Shown here piece after piece: positions 9,164 through 18,950 of a stretch of DNA of 64,000 bases; position 1 is the stretch's first letter, and each line of letters begins with the position of its first letter. Source of the DNA: Pseudomonadales bacterium. GTDB taxonomy: Bacteria; Pseudomonadota; Gammaproteobacteria; Pseudomonadales; Pseudohongiellaceae. Location: NCBI GenBank assembly GCA_024234395.1, contig JACKOH010000002.1:558001-622000 (forward strand), read 5' to 3'. The position numbers and the translations under genes were made by a program. The notes beneath the pieces are model-generated. The model saw nothing but the letters and a program-made list of their open reading frames with translations. It made no database searches and was not told the origin of the DNA.

Positions 9164-11221
9164 TCAGTAACGTGGCCTGCCGCCAACTGTAGACCGATCA
9201 AATGTCGAGTCTGTCCGGTCAAGGCGAAGATTTCCGAACTCGTCCAGGGCCGCATTCCAGTTTTTTTCGAGGAAAGTAGTCGCCGACAGCTCGGTGATGA
9301 TTGCCGGTCCCCTGATCAGGGTGCCGGTAGTCAGGCTCTCCCTGGCGATAACAGGAAGGCAGTCATTCCCTTCTGAGACCTCCTGGCAGGGAAAATTATT
9401 CATCACAGAGGCTTTTTTTCTGTGTTCCAGTTCCAGTTGGTGCCGCGGCAGGAAAATTCTGGCCCGCAGATTGACCAGTTCCACGTCCCGTGACAGGGCG
9501 AAGCCGTAACGTTCCCGATGCAACCGGTGAAACCGGACGACCGTCTCCCCCCGACCCAGCCAGGGCAGGTTGAGCGTGGAGGATTGACCCTGGTAACACA
9601 GATCGAGACTGGCCTGGGAACGCAGCGCTTCGCGCTGCAGCCCTTCGGACTCCAATTCCCGGATTCCGTTATCGATAAGCTCCCGCAGCGCCTCGTCAAT
9701 CTCGGCATCACTGACCCGATCCACCAGCAGGCGCACGGTGTGAGAGAACTGGCGCCCCCGTGGCGCAACCAGCATACCCATGGCGGACAGTACGCCGGCA
9801 TTGAGTGGCACAATGGCCCGGGTCATTCCCATCGCATCGGCGAGGGCACAGACGTGCAATCCGCCGGCACCACCGAAACAGGTAAGCACGAAGGCGGCTG
9901 GATCATAACCCCGTTGCACTGAAATCATGCGTAAAGCACTGGCCATGTGTTCATTGGCGACGCGGATAATGCCGCGTGCAGTTTCAAGCTCGTCCAGTCC
10001 GGCGCGGACAGCAAGCGGTGCCAGGGCCCGCCGTGCAGCATCCGGATCCAGCCGGAAACTGCCCGCCAGCGCAGCCCCCGCCGGGATTCTGCCCAGTACC
10101 AGGTTGGCATCGGTGACGGTCACCTGATCCCCACCCCTGCCATAACAGGCCGGCCCCGGATCGGCACCGGCCGAGCGGGGTCCCACCTGCAGCATGCCGC
10201 CGCTATCCAGGAAGGCAATGGAACCACCTCCTGCACCAATAGTGTGCATATCCACCATGGGAACCGCCACCGGGAACCCGGCGATCTGACCTTCGCTGGT
10301 GGTCTTCAGTTCACCGTCCAGTAATGCCACATCGGTGGAGGTGCCTCCCATGTCAAAACTGATCAGCCGGGTGGTTTCCAGCTGTTCGCCCAGATACTGC
10401 AATGCGGTCAGCCCGGCTGCCGGACCTGACAGTAACAGGTTGACAGCCCGGTCGGCGGCGATGCCGGCGCTGATGGTTTCTCCGCTGGACTGCATAATGG
10501 TCAGGAGACCTTTGCCCAGTCCCGCCTGCAACCTGCGCAGGTAGCGGTTGACAATGGGACCCAGACTGGCATTCAGCCAGGTGGCCATGCCCCGTTCATA
10601 CTCCCGATATTCGGGCAATACCGCGGATGACCGACACACGAACGCCTCCGGTGCCACTTCCCGGATCGCCGTTTCCAACTGCTTTTCAAAGCGGTCGTCG
10701 AGAAACGAAAACAACAGGTTGATGGCAACTGCCTCTGGCTGCAGAACACGAATCCGGGCTTGTAATTCCCTGATCTCCGATCCGCTAAGAGGTTCCAGTA
10801 CGGTGCCATCGGCAGCCAGCCGACCGCCTGTTTCTATGCACAGTTCCCGCTCGACCGGCACCTGGCGCAGCGGAAACTCCAGTTCATAGAGAGACGGCCG
10901 GGTCTGCCTGCCGAGGGTAAGCAGGTCGGCAAATCCGTAATTGGTCACCAGGGCCGTTCTGGCGCTGCGGCCTTCCAGCGCCGCATTGGTGGCCACGGTA
11001 CTGCCGTGGATCACCGGCAGCCTGCCGGTCCGGGCCAGTTCCTCAACGCCCAGTTCCCGGATTCCCTGCAGGATTGCCTGTTCCGGCGCCGCCGGAGTCG
11101 ACAGCACCTTGTGTACGGTGAGCCGGTTGCCGTCCCGGTGTTTGCGCCAGAGGACAAAATCGGTGAAAGTTCCACCCGCGTCGATACCGAGGAGCGCTTC
11201 CTCGTTGCTTGAATCGGTCAT
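9164..11221 (-). CDS. Hydantoinase/5-oxoprolinase HyuA-family protein
   Basis: 685 aa, the usual length for the HyuA/OplahA ATP-dependent amidohydrolase subunit. The N-terminal phosphate-binding motif GIDAGGTFTDFVLW is clear. The second ATPase motif ISFDMGGTSTDVALLDGE and the glycine-rich MVDMHTIGAGGGSIAF follow. The family hydrolyses cyclic amides (5-oxoproline, N-methylhydantoin, acetone carboxylase-like reactions) and generally needs a HyuB partner. No hyuB is present on either side here, so the substrate is undetermined. Cytoplasmic. Confidence 0.85.
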   Translation of the reverse strand: MTDSSNEEALLGIDAGGTFTDFVLWRKHRDGNRLTVHKVLSTPAAPEQAILQGIRELGVEELARTGRLPVIHGSTVATNAALEGRSARTALVTNYGFADLLTLGRQTRPSLYELEFPLRQVPVERELCIETGGRLAADGTVLEPLSGSEIRELQARIRVLQPEAVAINLLFSFLDDRFEKQLETAIREVAPEAFVCRSSAVLPEYREYERGMATWLNASLGPIVNRYLRRLQAGLGKGLLTIMQSSGETISAGIAADRAVNLLLSGPAAGLTALQYLGEQLETTRLISFDMGGTSTDVALLDGELKTTSEGQIAGFPVAVPMVDMHTIGAGGGSIAFLDSGGMLQVGPRSAGADPGPACYGRGGDQVTVTDANLVLGRIPAGAALAGSFRLDPDAARRALAPLAVRAGLDELETARGIIRVANEHMASALRMISVQRGYDPAAFVLTCFGGAGGLHVCALADAMGMTRAIVPLNAGVLSAMGMLVAPRGRQFSHTVRLLVDRVSDAEIDEALRELIDNGIRELESEGLQREALRSQASLDLCYQGQSSTLNLPWLGRGETVVRFHRLHRERYGFALSRDVELVNLRARIFLPRHQLELEHRKKASVMNNFPCQEVSEGNDCLPVIARESLTTGTLIRGPAIITELSATTFLEKNWNAALDEFGNLRLDRTDSTFDRSTVGGRPRY

Positions 11222-11350
11222 GGTCTGCTTAATTTCGGTGAGTCGGGCTGGAAAATGAATCGCGCACTTGTCCGGCGGTTGCGGAACGATTATAACTCGC
11301 GTTCCGCCTATAATTCAGTGCCGCCGGACCCGGTCGGCAGCCGTTACGAC

Positions 11351-12166
11351 ATGCCAGAACTGCCTGAAGTTGAAACCACCCGCCGGGGAATCACCTCCAG
11401 CCTGTTGCATAAGCCGATCACTGCGGTCAGGGTGCGGACTTCGCAATTGCGCTGGCCGGTTCCGGGACAACTCGGCAGGATCCTGTCCGGCAGCGCTTTC
11501 GAGCGAATCGAACGACGGGCGAAATACCTGTTGCTGAACAATGGCAAGGGAACCCTGATTATCCACCTGGGGATGTCCGGGAGCCTGCGCCTGGTCCCCG
11601 CCGATGGGCCGGCCGGCAAACACGATCACGTGGATATTGTGCTGGCGGACGGACAGGCACTGCGCTTCACCGACCCGCGAAAGTTCGGTTGCCTGCTGTG
11701 GCACGAAGGACCGATTGCCGGGCACCCGCTGCTGCAACACCTGGGCCCCGAGCCGCTCACCGACGCATTCAACGGCGCGTATCTGAAACGGCTCAGCCGG
11801 GGCCGGAAACTGGCGGTGAAAAGCTTCATTATGGATGGCGCGGTCGTGGTCGGTGTTGGCAATATCTACGCCAACGAATCCCTGTTCAATGCGGGAATCC
11901 GACCCTCCCGACCGGCCGGCCGGATATCACTGGGTCGCTATGAATTACTCGCGACGGAAATCAAGCAGGTACTGCAGAATGCCATCGACGTCGGCGGCAC
12001 AACGCTGCGGGATTTTACCGGGGGTGACGGTAAACCCGGTTATTTCAAACAGTCCCTGAGGGTTTACGGGCGCGGTAAGCTCCCCTGCAAGGTGTGTCAG
12101 ACCCCGCTGACGGAAATCCGCCTGGGGCAGCGCAGCACGGTATACTGCCAGTCCTGTCAGACCTGA
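11351..12166 (+). CDS. mutM: Formamidopyrimidine-DNA glycosylase
   Basis: 271 aa bifunctional glycosylase/AP lyase that removes 8-oxoguanine and formamidopyrimidines. The start at 11351 gives the invariant PELPEVETT N-terminus, whose proline is the catalytic nucleophile after Met removal. The helix-two-turn-helix region (VGVGNIYANESLF) and the C-terminal zinc finger with two C-x2-C pairs (CKVC, CQSC) are intact. Upstream ATGs would bury the catalytic proline and were rejected. Convergent with coaD. Confidence 0.96.
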   Translation: MPELPEVETTRRGITSSLLHKPITAVRVRTSQLRWPVPGQLGRILSGSAFERIERRAKYLLLNNGKGTLIIHLGMSGSLRLVPADGPAGKHDHVDIVLADGQALRFTDPRKFGCLLWHEGPIAGHPLLQHLGPEPLTDAFNGAYLKRLSRGRKLAVKSFIMDGAVVVGVGNIYANESLFNAGIRPSRPAGRISLGRYELLATEIKQVLQNAIDVGGTTLRDFTGGDGKPGYFKQSLRVYGRGKLPCKVCQTPLTEIRLGQRSTVYCQSCQT

Positions 12167-12263
12167 CAGCCAACCCGCCGAGGTTCCCGGCCAGTGTCCT
12201 GCCTGGCCAGGCGACGCGGCGCTCTCGCAATCCGCACCGGGCTTGAAACAGCGGGACGGGTTT

Positions 12264-12746
12264 TCAGGCCTGACCGGTATCCGGCGTCATCACCCGCACC
12301 ACGGCAGGGTGGACGAACTTGGATATATCCCCACCATAGGAAGCGATTTCCCGGACCAGGGTCGAGGAGATGTAGGACAGGTGTTCGGCCGGCGCCAGGA
12401 ACACGGTTTCGATGGATGGCTCCAGAATCCGGTTCATGCCCACCAGCTGAAATTCGTACTCAAAGTCAGCCACCGTGCGCAGTCCACGCAGGATGATGTT
12501 GGCGCCCCGCTGCTTGACGAACTCGGTCAACAGCGAATCGAATGCACAGACTTCCACGTTGTCCAGATGTCCCAACACTTCCCGGGCCAGCTCGACTCGT
12601 TGTCCGGTAGTCAGCACAACGTTTTTCTGTCGATTGGTGCCGATCGCCACGATGATGTGATCGAACAGCCGCGAGGCACGCTCAACCAGGTCGGTGTGGC
12701 CATTGGTGATGGGATTGAAGGTCCCTGGGTAGACAGCTACTTTCAT
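12264..12746 (-). CDS. coaD: Phosphopantetheine adenylyltransferase
   Basis: 160 aa, standard length. Transfers AMP from ATP to 4'-phosphopantetheine to form dephospho-CoA, the fourth step of CoA synthesis. The nucleotidyltransferase motif GTFNPITNGHTDL lies near the N-terminus and ISSTLVREIASYGGD near the C-terminus. The earlier-step gene coaBC is also in the window (27055). Convergent with mutM. Confidence 0.96.
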   Translation of the reverse strand: MKVAVYPGTFNPITNGHTDLVERASRLFDHIIVAIGTNRQKNVVLTTGQRVELAREVLGHLDNVEVCAFDSLLTEFVKQRGANIILRGLRTVADFEYEFQLVGMNRILEPSIETVFLAPAEHLSYISSTLVREIASYGGDISKFVHPAVVRVMTPDTGQA

Positions 12747-12858
12747 GATGCGCTCGTATCGGCTGATGAGGTGGCCATTTTAGCCAAGGAACCCGGGTCA
12801 TAGAAGCCTCTGCATGGCAGTGCGAAGTGTCGGTCGACGCGCCGACGCCTGCTTCTTT

Positions 12859-13893
12859 TCAGGGAGCTGGCTCGCAGTCTCCGGCAATGAAACCGGCGAT
12901 CCGGTTTTCCATCCAGAGCCGGTCAGTAGCCGCGGCGAACCCGACGTGGCCGCCATAGTCGCTGAATTCAGTCATCAGATTGTCACTGAGATGCCGGTCG
13001 CCAGGCAGGGCTGCCGGGGGGATGATGGGATCGTCCCGGCTTTGCAACAGCAGGGTCGGTACCCGGATGCCATGCAGAAACTGCATGCTGCTGCACTGTG
13101 CATAGTAATCACTGGCGTTCTGAAAACCATGCAACGGTGCAGTCACCCGGTCATCGAAGTCCCACAGCGAGTTCAGTTCGCTGAGATCGCCCAGTGCCCG
13201 CAGGCGCGCCAGCTGTGCGTCATTGTCAGTGCGCTGAAAATGTTCCTTCTTGGACTCCACCTCCGCAACCAGCCGGCGCAGAAAATAGCGGCCGTAGAAT
13301 TGACTGAGTCCCGTCAGCATGGCCCGGGAGCACAAGGTCAGATTAAACGGGGTGGACACCGCCACCGCCCGCGAAACCGGCATTTCAATACCGGTTTCTC
13401 CCAGCCACTTGAGCAGCACGTTGGCTCCCAGTGAGAATCCGGCCACCGCGAACCGATGGTCGGGAAACTGCTTCTGCAACGCCGCGAAGACCTCAGCCAG
13501 GTCTCCCGTAACGCCGGAGTGATAGGCTTTCGCCAGGCGATTCGCTTCACCGCTGCAGCCACGAAAATTCATCGCCACACTCAGGTAGCCGGCTTTTCCA
13601 AGCCGATCCTGGAGCGACAGAATATACCCGGAACGGGAGCAACCACACAGCCCATGCAATAACAGAACTATCGTTCCTGTACGGGCTGATTCCGGTAGCA
13701 CCGGATCGTGCCAGTCGATATCGATGAAATCGCCGTCGGACAGTTCCAGTCGCTGACGACGCTGGTCAATCTGAGGTGCGGAAACGAATTTCCGCCACAG
13801 GGTCTGAGCATGCCCGTTTCTGAGCCAGAACCTGGGAACAAACCCATCGTCCCGGTCTACTTCGTTTACCTCCAACCCGCTGCTGTCAGTCAC
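12859..13893 (-). CDS. YheT-family alpha/beta hydrolase
   Basis: 344 aa. Alpha/beta-hydrolase fold with LLLHGLCGCSRSGYI (oxyanion region), nucleophile elbow GFSLGAN, acid in QSRDDPIIPP and catalytic His in DYGGHVGF. The family is annotated as putative hydrolase/esterase (YheT, EMB8-like); the substrate is unknown. A GTG at 13893 was chosen because a GGAGGA Shine-Dalgarno sits about 10 bp upstream; it overlaps the end of rsmD by 8 bp. An in-frame ATG at 13938, within rsmD, would add 15 residues and lacks a good ribosome site. Confidence 0.85.
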   Translation of the reverse strand: MTDSSGLEVNEVDRDDGFVPRFWLRNGHAQTLWRKFVSAPQIDQRRQRLELSDGDFIDIDWHDPVLPESARTGTIVLLLHGLCGCSRSGYILSLQDRLGKAGYLSVAMNFRGCSGEANRLAKAYHSGVTGDLAEVFAALQKQFPDHRFAVAGFSLGANVLLKWLGETGIEMPVSRAVAVSTPFNLTLCSRAMLTGLSQFYGRYFLRRLVAEVESKKEHFQRTDNDAQLARLRALGDLSELNSLWDFDDRVTAPLHGFQNASDYYAQCSSMQFLHGIRVPTLLLQSRDDPIIPPAALPGDRHLSDNLMTEFSDYGGHVGFAAATDRLWMENRIAGFIAGDCEPAP

Positions 13894-14476
13894 CTGAAAT
13901 ATTTCCTCCGCGTTCCAGCAGGACATAATGCACAGCACCCGCCCGTTTGCTCCTGAGCAGCCGCCAGTTAGCCGGGAACAGAGACTCCGGCAGTTCCTTG
14001 TCCGACTCCAGGTAAATCAGTGACCCGTCCCTGAGCAGCCCGGAGGACTCCAGGGCCTGACAGCTGGCCACTTCGAGGTTGGCCTTATAGGGTGGGTCGA
14101 TAAACACGATATCGAACTGACAGTCGGTCCCTGGGGCGGCCAGCCAGGACAGCACATCAGCGCTGATCACCGGCATATTCGACTCGCCCAGTACCGCCAG
14201 ATTGTTCCTTATGGCACCGGCAGCCAGTGGATTCTTCTCCAGAAAAGTCACCTGCCCGGCACCCCGTGACAGAGCTTCCAGTCCGCAGGCACCACTGCCG
14301 GCGTAAAGATCCAGGCACCGACTGCCGGTAACCCCATTCTGCAACCAGTTGAACAGGGTTTCCCTGATCCGGTTGGCGGTGGGGCGCAACTGATCGACGG
14401 CTGGAAAAGTGAGCTTGCGACTGCGCCAGCGTCCGCCAATGATGCGCAGGCTGCCGGTGTCGTATTTGGCTTTCAT
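13886..14476 (-). CDS. rsmD: 16S rRNA (guanine(966)-N(2))-methyltransferase
   Basis: 196 aa. Contains the N-terminal IIGGRWRSRKL, SAM-binding LDLYAGSGACGLEAL and catalytic DIVFIDPPY of the RsmD family. It methylates G966 of 16S rRNA. Start set at 14476 (MKAKYDTGSLR); longer reading would add non-homologous sequence running into the divergent ftsY. rsmD next to ftsY is a widespread gammaproteobacterial arrangement. Confidence 0.93.
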   Translation of the reverse strand: MKAKYDTGSLRIIGGRWRSRKLTFPAVDQLRPTANRIRETLFNWLQNGVTGSRCLDLYAGSGACGLEALSRGAGQVTFLEKNPLAAGAIRNNLAVLGESNMPVISADVLSWLAAPGTDCQFDIVFIDPPYKANLEVASCQALESSGLLRDGSLIYLESDKELPESLFPANWRLLRSKRAGAVHYVLLERGGNISGD

Positions 14477-14609
14477 CGAATTCACTGTCACAGCTCTGAT
14501 CGGGGCCTGCCTTTCCGCCTCGTGTAAAGCTGCGCCCTGTAGTGGTAGGATAGCCTGCTCTCGCAACCAAGGGTACCTGCGGGTATCCCATTGATGGAAT
14601 TTCGAAGTA

Positions 14610-15644
14610 ATGTTTGGTTTCGGCAAGAAACAGACTCCAGGGCAATCGTCCGGGGCAGACGCCAGCGAAAAACAGGGATCGCCGCACACCCAGACGGCAG
14701 ACGAAGAGACACAGGAGAAACCCCGGCAGGGTGGATTCTTCGGCCGTCTCATTGCCGGCCTGGGCAAAACACGGGCTGCACTCAGTTCAGGTCTGGGTGC
14801 CCTGATCTTGGGTTCCCGCGCCATCGATGAGGATCTGCTGGAGGAAATCGAAGTCCGGTTGCTGACTGCTGACGTCGGCATCGAGGCCACCGATCAGATC
14901 ATCAATCACCTCAAGGCCCGGCTCAAACGCAAACAGGTCGCCAGTGGCGAAGACCTGCTGAATGCACTCAAGGCGGAACTGGTCACCCTGCTGCGGCCGG
15001 TGGACGAACCCCTGCAGATAAGCAGCGATCGACCTTTCGTGATCCTGGTGGTCGGTGTCAACGGCGTCGGCAAGACCACCACCATCGGCAAACTGTGCCG
15101 GTACCTGGAAGGTCAGCAGCTCAAACCGGTCCTGGCGGCCGGCGACACCTTTCGGGCCGCTGCCGTCGAGCAGTTGCAGGAATGGGGAGCCAGGAACAAC
15201 GTACCGGTGGTGGCGCAGGCTACCGGGGCCGACAGCGCCTCGGTAATTTTTGACGCCTACCAGTCGGCCCGGGCCCGGGGTGCGGACGTCATGATAGCCG
15301 ACACGGCCGGCCGGCTGCATACCAAGGACAATCTCATGCAGGAGCTTGAGAAGATCTCCAGAGTGCTGCGAAAGCAGGGCGATGCCCTGCCCCACGAGAC
15401 CCTGCTGGTGCTCGACGCCACCACCGGGCAGAATGCACTCAACCAGGCGCGCAGCTTCCACAAGGCCGTGAACCTGACCGGGGTCTGCCTGACCAAACTG
15501 GATGGCACCGCCAAGGGCGGGATGGTGTTTGCCATCGCCAAGGAACTGGGTCTGCCGATCCGGTTTATCGGGGTTGGAGAAAAAATCGACGATCTGCGGC
15601 CTTTTTCTGCGGAGCAATTCGTCGAAGCCCTGTTCGCTGAATGA
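14610..15644 (+). CDS. ftsY: Signal recognition particle receptor FtsY
   Basis: 344 aa SRP receptor GTPase. A short acidic/polar A region (about residues 1-45) precedes the helical N domain. The G domain follows with GVNGVGKTTTIGKL (P-loop), DTAGRLHTK and TKLDGTAKGG. It docks the SRP-ribosome complex at the inner membrane. First gene of ftsYEX; its stop overlaps the start of ftsE by 4 bp (ATGA). Confidence 0.97.
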   Translation: MFGFGKKQTPGQSSGADASEKQGSPHTQTADEETQEKPRQGGFFGRLIAGLGKTRAALSSGLGALILGSRAIDEDLLEEIEVRLLTADVGIEATDQIINHLKARLKRKQVASGEDLLNALKAELVTLLRPVDEPLQISSDRPFVILVVGVNGVGKTTTIGKLCRYLEGQQLKPVLAAGDTFRAAAVEQLQEWGARNNVPVVAQATGADSASVIFDAYQSARARGADVMIADTAGRLHTKDNLMQELEKISRVLRKQGDALPHETLLVLDATTGQNALNQARSFHKAVNLTGVCLTKLDGTAKGGMVFAIAKELGLPIRFIGVGEKIDDLRPFSAEQFVEALFAE

Positions 15645-16327
15645 TCCGCTTTGACCAGGTCAGCAAGCGCTATGCCAGTGGTAACGATGCGCTGAGCCAG
15701 ATCTCTTTTGAGCTGCAGCAGGGAGAAATGGCGTTCCTGACCGGGCGCTCTGGAGCCGGCAAAAGCACCCTGCTACGCCTGATTACGCGGATGGAAAGTC
15801 CCAGCCAGGGCCAGGTAATCGTGGCCGGACGCAATCTCAATCGGCTGACGCGCCGCCAGGTGGCCTGGCACCGCCGGCAGATCGGCGTCGTATTCCAGGA
15901 CCACCAGCTACTGTTCGACCGTGATGTATTCGAAAATGTGGCGCTTCCATTGAAAGTAAGTGGTTACTCCAAATCTCACACCGAGCGTCGGGTCAGGGCC
16001 GCCCTGGACAAGGTGGGACTGCTGGGCAAGGAAAAAATGCGCCCCGGTGCACTGTCCGGCGGCGAACAGCAGCGAGTGGGTATCGCGCGGGCCGTGGTGC
16101 ATCGTCCGGCCATTCTGCTGGCAGACGAGCCGACCGGTAATCTCGATCCACTGTTGTCCCGGGATATTTTCGGGCTGTTTGAGGAATTCAACCAGGTCGG
16201 GGTGTGCGTGCTGATTGCCAGCCACGACCTGGGACTGGTCGCCAGCCGGCGGCGCCGAATCATCACCCTGGAACAGGGACGACTGATTGAAAACCGGGAG
16301 CAGAGGGCAGATGTCGGCCCGGGATAG
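15641..16327 (+). CDS. ftsE: Cell division ATP-binding protein FtsE
   Basis: 228 aa ABC ATPase with Walker A GRSGAGKSTLL, signature LSGGEQQRVGIARA and Walker B ILLADEPTGNLD. Works with FtsX at the septum to activate peptidoglycan hydrolases. Coupled to ftsY upstream and overlapping ftsX downstream by 17 bp. Confidence 0.97.
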   Translation: MIRFDQVSKRYASGNDALSQISFELQQGEMAFLTGRSGAGKSTLLRLITRMESPSQGQVIVAGRNLNRLTRRQVAWHRRQIGVVFQDHQLLFDRDVFENVALPLKVSGYSKSHTERRVRAALDKVGLLGKEKMRPGALSGGEQQRVGIARAVVHRPAILLADEPTGNLDPLLSRDIFGLFEEFNQVGVCVLIASHDLGLVASRRRRIITLEQGRLIENREQRADVGPG

Positions 16328-17276
16328 AAAAACGGCCAGCGAGCGGAGCAGAACGCTGCCCCAGCATTCAGGCGGGGGGCTATTGTCGGCTCACCTTGAG
16401 GTACTCGGTGACAGCCTGCGTCGCTTTGCTGCAGCGCCACTGTCCAGCGCCATGACCATATTCGTTATTGCCATTGCCCTGCTGTTACCGGCACTGCTTG
16501 GCCTGGTGGCCGACAACCTGGCCGGCCTGGGCGGCAATTTTCAGGACAGTGCCCGCATAACCCTGTTTCTTACCGGGCAGACTGACGACGGCGAGGCTGT
16601 TGCACTGAGTGAGGATTTGCGGAGCGCCGCTGACGTGGCGTCCGTCAGCTATACCTCGCGCAGCCAGGCCCTGGCCGAATTCCAGGCCGGTTCGGGCCTG
16701 GGTGGAATAGTGACCGAACTGGGCGACAACCCGCTGCCGGCTTCCCTGTCGGTGACCCCCAGCAATCGCGAACCGGATGCCGTCCAGGCCCTGGTAACCA
16801 GACTGCAGGCCCTTCCCCAGGTCGAATCTGTGCTCGTCGACCTGCTGTGGATACAGCGGCTGGACGCCATGCAGGCGGTGGTCAACCAACTGGGGCGGAT
16901 TCTGGCGCTGGTGCTGGGTCTGGCGGTGCTGTTCATCGTCGGCAACAGCATCCGGACCGGGATTGAGCAAAGGCAACGGGAAATTGAAGTTGTCCGGCTG
17001 GTGGGGGGAACAGCGGGTTATATAGCCCGGCCATTTCTATACAGCGGCCTGTTGCTGGGACTGTTCGGCGCAACCTTGGCCTGCCTGCTGTTAATGGCCC
17101 TGCAGCTGGCAGTATCGGGGCCAATAGACAATTTACTGTCATTATACGGAGCAGAGTTCCGCATCCGCTTCTTTACCGCTGTCGATGCCCTGTCCCTGCT
17201 CGCCATCGGCAGCCTGCTGGGCTGGTCGGGGGCGGCGATTTCCAGCCTGACCCGGATCTATGCCAGCCCGCCCTGA
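16311..17276 (+). CDS. ftsX: Cell division protein FtsX
   Basis: 321 aa permease-like partner of FtsE. One membrane helix at about residues 50-73 precedes a periplasmic domain (about 75-190) and three C-terminal helices (from about 195), the typical FtsX topology. The ATG at 16311 is preceded by GAGGG and lies within the end of ftsE; an upstream ATG at 16287 is also in frame. Confidence 0.94.
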   Translation: MSARDRKTASERSRTLPQHSGGGLLSAHLEVLGDSLRRFAAAPLSSAMTIFVIAIALLLPALLGLVADNLAGLGGNFQDSARITLFLTGQTDDGEAVALSEDLRSAADVASVSYTSRSQALAEFQAGSGLGGIVTELGDNPLPASLSVTPSNREPDAVQALVTRLQALPQVESVLVDLLWIQRLDAMQAVVNQLGRILALVLGLAVLFIVGNSIRTGIEQRQREIEVVRLVGGTAGYIARPFLYSGLLLGLFGATLACLLLMALQLAVSGPIDNLLSLYGAEFRIRFFTAVDALSLLAIGSLLGWSGAAISSLTRIYASPP

Positions 17277-17507
17277 GGGATAAACCGAAAATTTTGTCTG
17301 CAGCCCTTGAAATTTGCCGGCAATGCCCAAAGAATTTGCCTGTTGAGACAGATACGTGGACCATGCGCCCGGCCGGAATCGGCGCAGCATCAGTTAACAT
17401 GCTGTTTTTCAAACAGTTAGATTCGTGGCAGCATGAAATAATGGGTGCTAAAATAGGGTCTTGTAAGGTAAGCAACATTTTCTTTAGCGAGGCGATTCAG
17501 GAAAATT

Positions 17508-18368
17508 ATGGAGACTAGCAAAAGTTTGCAGGTGATCGACCCGATGGTTCCGGGCCGTGATTTGACCGCTTACATCGCGTCCGTGAACAGTATCGCGGTT
17601 CTGACTCCCGAAGAAGAAAAAGAGTTGGCTAACCAGTACTACTACGAACACAACGTGGATGCGGCCCGGCAGCTGGTACTTTCCCATTTACGCTTTGTGG
17701 TACACATGGCCAAAACCTATTCCGGCTACGGCCTGCCACTGGGCGACCTGATCCAGGAAGGCAATGTGGGCCTGATGAAAGCCGTCAAACGCTTCAATCC
17801 GGAAGTGGGGGTGCGGCTGATTTCCTTCGCAGTGCACTGGATCAAGGCGGAGATGCACGAGTTCATCCTCAAGAACTGGAGGATCGTGAAGATCGCCACC
17901 ACCAAAGCACAGCGCAAACTGTTCTTCAACCTGCGCAGCTCTAAGAAGCGACTGGGCTGGCTGAATAACGAGGAAGCCGAGGCGGTGGCCAAGGACCTGG
18001 GTGTGGATGCCAAGGTTGTGCGTCAGATGGAAGGCCGCATGAGTGCCTTCGATACGTCCTTCGACATCGAACCGGAAGCCGACGACGAGGTCAGCTACCG
18101 GGCTCCGGTCAATTACCTGGAAGACCAGAATTCCGACATGGCGACCAAGCTGGAAGAAGCCGAGTGGGAAGAGGTCACCAACCGCAGCCTGCACCTGGCC
18201 CTGGATGAGCTGGACGAACGCAGCAGAGATATTCTTGCCAGTCGCTGGCTGGCCGACCAGAAAATGACCCTGCACGACCTGGCCGCCAAGTACGACGTGT
18301 CGGCCGAACGCATCAGGCAGCTGGAAAAGAATGCCATGAGCAAAGTCAAGGCGATGATGGAAGCCTGA
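17508..18368 (+). CDS. rpoH: RNA polymerase sigma-32 factor
   Basis: 286 aa heat-shock sigma factor. Region 2 has GLPLGDLIQEGNVGLMKAV and VRLISFAVHWIKAEMHEFI. The RpoH box region (NWRIVKIATTKAQRKLFFNL) identifies it as sigma-32 rather than sigma-70/38. The C-terminal helix-turn-helix (YDVSAERIRQLEKNAM) is intact. It follows ftsYEX after a 231-bp gap that should hold its own promoters, and is followed by a strong terminator. Confidence 0.97.
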   Translation: METSKSLQVIDPMVPGRDLTAYIASVNSIAVLTPEEEKELANQYYYEHNVDAARQLVLSHLRFVVHMAKTYSGYGLPLGDLIQEGNVGLMKAVKRFNPEVGVRLISFAVHWIKAEMHEFILKNWRIVKIATTKAQRKLFFNLRSSKKRLGWLNNEEAEAVAKDLGVDAKVVRQMEGRMSAFDTSFDIEPEADDEVSYRAPVNYLEDQNSDMATKLEEAEWEEVTNRSLHLALDELDERSRDILASRWLADQKMTLHDLAAKYDVSAERIRQLEKNAMSKVKAMMEA

Positions 18369-18404
18369 CCGGCCCCCATCGAAAACTGATCTCAGAACCA
18401 TCAG

Positions 18405-18430
18405 AAAAGGCCGCCCCGGGGCGGCCTTTT
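18405..18430 (+). terminator. Rho-independent terminator after rpoH
   Basis: GC-rich palindrome GGCCGCC-CCGG-GGCGGCC (18409-18426) followed by a T run. It sits 36 bp after the rpoH stop codon. Confidence 0.85.
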
Positions 18431-18554
18431 CATTTGACAGGCGGTAAATCGATTGGATACTGGAATTCCTAACCCCGATTGGAAACGTCGGTTGCCGGCG
18501 ACTTCCAGGTTCCCGTCTTGATTTGCAACTGCCTAATGGACACAATCGATTCCC

Positions 18555-18938
18555 ATGCCTAAATTGTTTCTCGTACTCGCCGCGATCAACGGTTTCCTGT
18601 CCGTCGCGCTCGGCGCATTCGCTGCTCATGGGCTGACATCCCGCCTGTCAGCGCAATTGCTATCCACCTTCCAGACCGGCGTCCAGTATCACATGTATCA
18701 CACGCTGGCGCTGCTGGGAGTCGGCGCGCTCAGCATTCACTACCCGGCATCCACAGCTCTGCGCAGCAGCGGGCTGCTGTTTCAGGCCGGTATCCTGATC
18801 TTCTCTGGCAGCCTCTATGTTCTCGCTCTCAGCGGTGTCCGCTGGCTGGGCGCCATCACGCCCATCGGCGGTCTGGCGTTTCTGGCCGGCTGGGCAGTAC
18901 TGGCCTGGTTTGCCTGGTCGCAACCCTTCTCCGCCTGA
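18555..18938 (+). CDS. DUF423 family membrane protein
   Basis: 127 aa with four hydrophobic helices. The N-terminal AINGFLSVALGAFAAHGL and the QTGVQYHMYHTLALL motif are those of the DUF423/YgdD family of small inner-membrane proteins. Function unknown. Lies 12 bp before thiS, but a role in thiamine synthesis is not implied by the family. Confidence 0.85.
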   Translation: MPKLFLVLAAINGFLSVALGAFAAHGLTSRLSAQLLSTFQTGVQYHMYHTLALLGVGALSIHYPASTALRSSGLLFQAGILIFSGSLYVLALSGVRWLGAITPIGGLAFLAGWAVLAWFAWSQPFSA

Positions 18939-18950
18939 ACGGTCCCGGTT

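Noticed and set aside
12859..13938. YheT-like gene starting at the ATG at 13938
   Set aside because: The ATG lies 52 bp inside rsmD without a ribosome site, while the GTG at 13893 has GGAGGA at good spacing; kept only as an alternative.
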